Below the pieces are notes generated by a model. That model ran no database searches. It saw only the letters and a list, made by a program, of their open reading frames with translations, and was not told where the DNA came from. 5,377 nt of DNA from Clostridia bacterium (GTDB lineage: Bacteria > Bacillota > Clostridia > Peptostreptococcales > Anaerovoracaceae), in contig CAAEEE010000218.1 of assembly GCA_900754805.1 (NCBI GenBank), positions 1-5,377 of the forward strand. Direction: 5' to 3'. The position numbers and the translations under genes are program-made. Positions 5,348-5,377 of the stretch are shown here, in pieces (position 1 is the stretch's first letter; every line of letters begins with the position of its first letter).

Positions 5348-5377
5348 TTTTTTAATGTCCTTTTGCCTTTCAAGTAA

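Noticed and set aside
1..5377. tRNA, CRISPR array, riboswitch or complete insertion sequence
   Set aside because: No cloverleaf, no regularly spaced repeats, no recognisable aptamer core and no transposase with terminal repeats were seen by eye on either strand.

Overview
The window looks like a chromosomal segment of a low-to-moderate GC Gram-positive anaerobe of the class Clostridia. The basis is the type of mobile-element genes, the strong AAAGGAG-like ribosome binding sites, a Fumble-type (type II) pantothenate kinase, a HisJ-type PHP phosphatase and a Lit/DUF1461-type membrane protein. The genus cannot be fixed from the sequence alone.

Left third (1 to about 1330): the decayed end of an integrative element. 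It holds the C-terminus of a replisome-organizer-like protein, a DnaC-like helicase-loader ATPase that lost its middle (including the P-loop) and changed frame, a non-coding or very degraded stretch, and a tyrosine integrase. The integrase keeps its promoter and start but carries a small frameshifting deletion, a nonsense codon and a large internal deletion that removed the catalytic domain. Three copies of an 11-bp repeat and a small perfect palindrome lie between the integrase remnant and the next gene, and are candidates for the old element boundary.

Right two thirds (1392 to the end): intact housekeeping or core-like genes. ychF (an Obg-family ATPase) is followed by a strong hairpin terminator. 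Facing it on the minus strand is a two-gene unit: a four-helix membrane protein resembling the lipoprotein intramolecular transacylase Lit, overlapping by 20 nt a small HTH-like protein. Divergent from that unit, across a 59-nt gap, is a PHP-family histidinol-phosphatase-like gene with its own clean terminator. Facing it on the minus strand is a type II pantothenate kinase, which starts the CoA pathway.

The core genes do not form one pathway; they are separate short transcription units in alternating orientation. The main points of interest are the fossil element abutting ychF, whose surviving integrase promoter points into ychF; the RNA hairpin that would mask the integrase ribosome binding site; the lit-like/HTH-like pair; and family-atypical residues in YchF and the pantothenate kinase. 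I did not find a convincing new defence or other multi-gene system.
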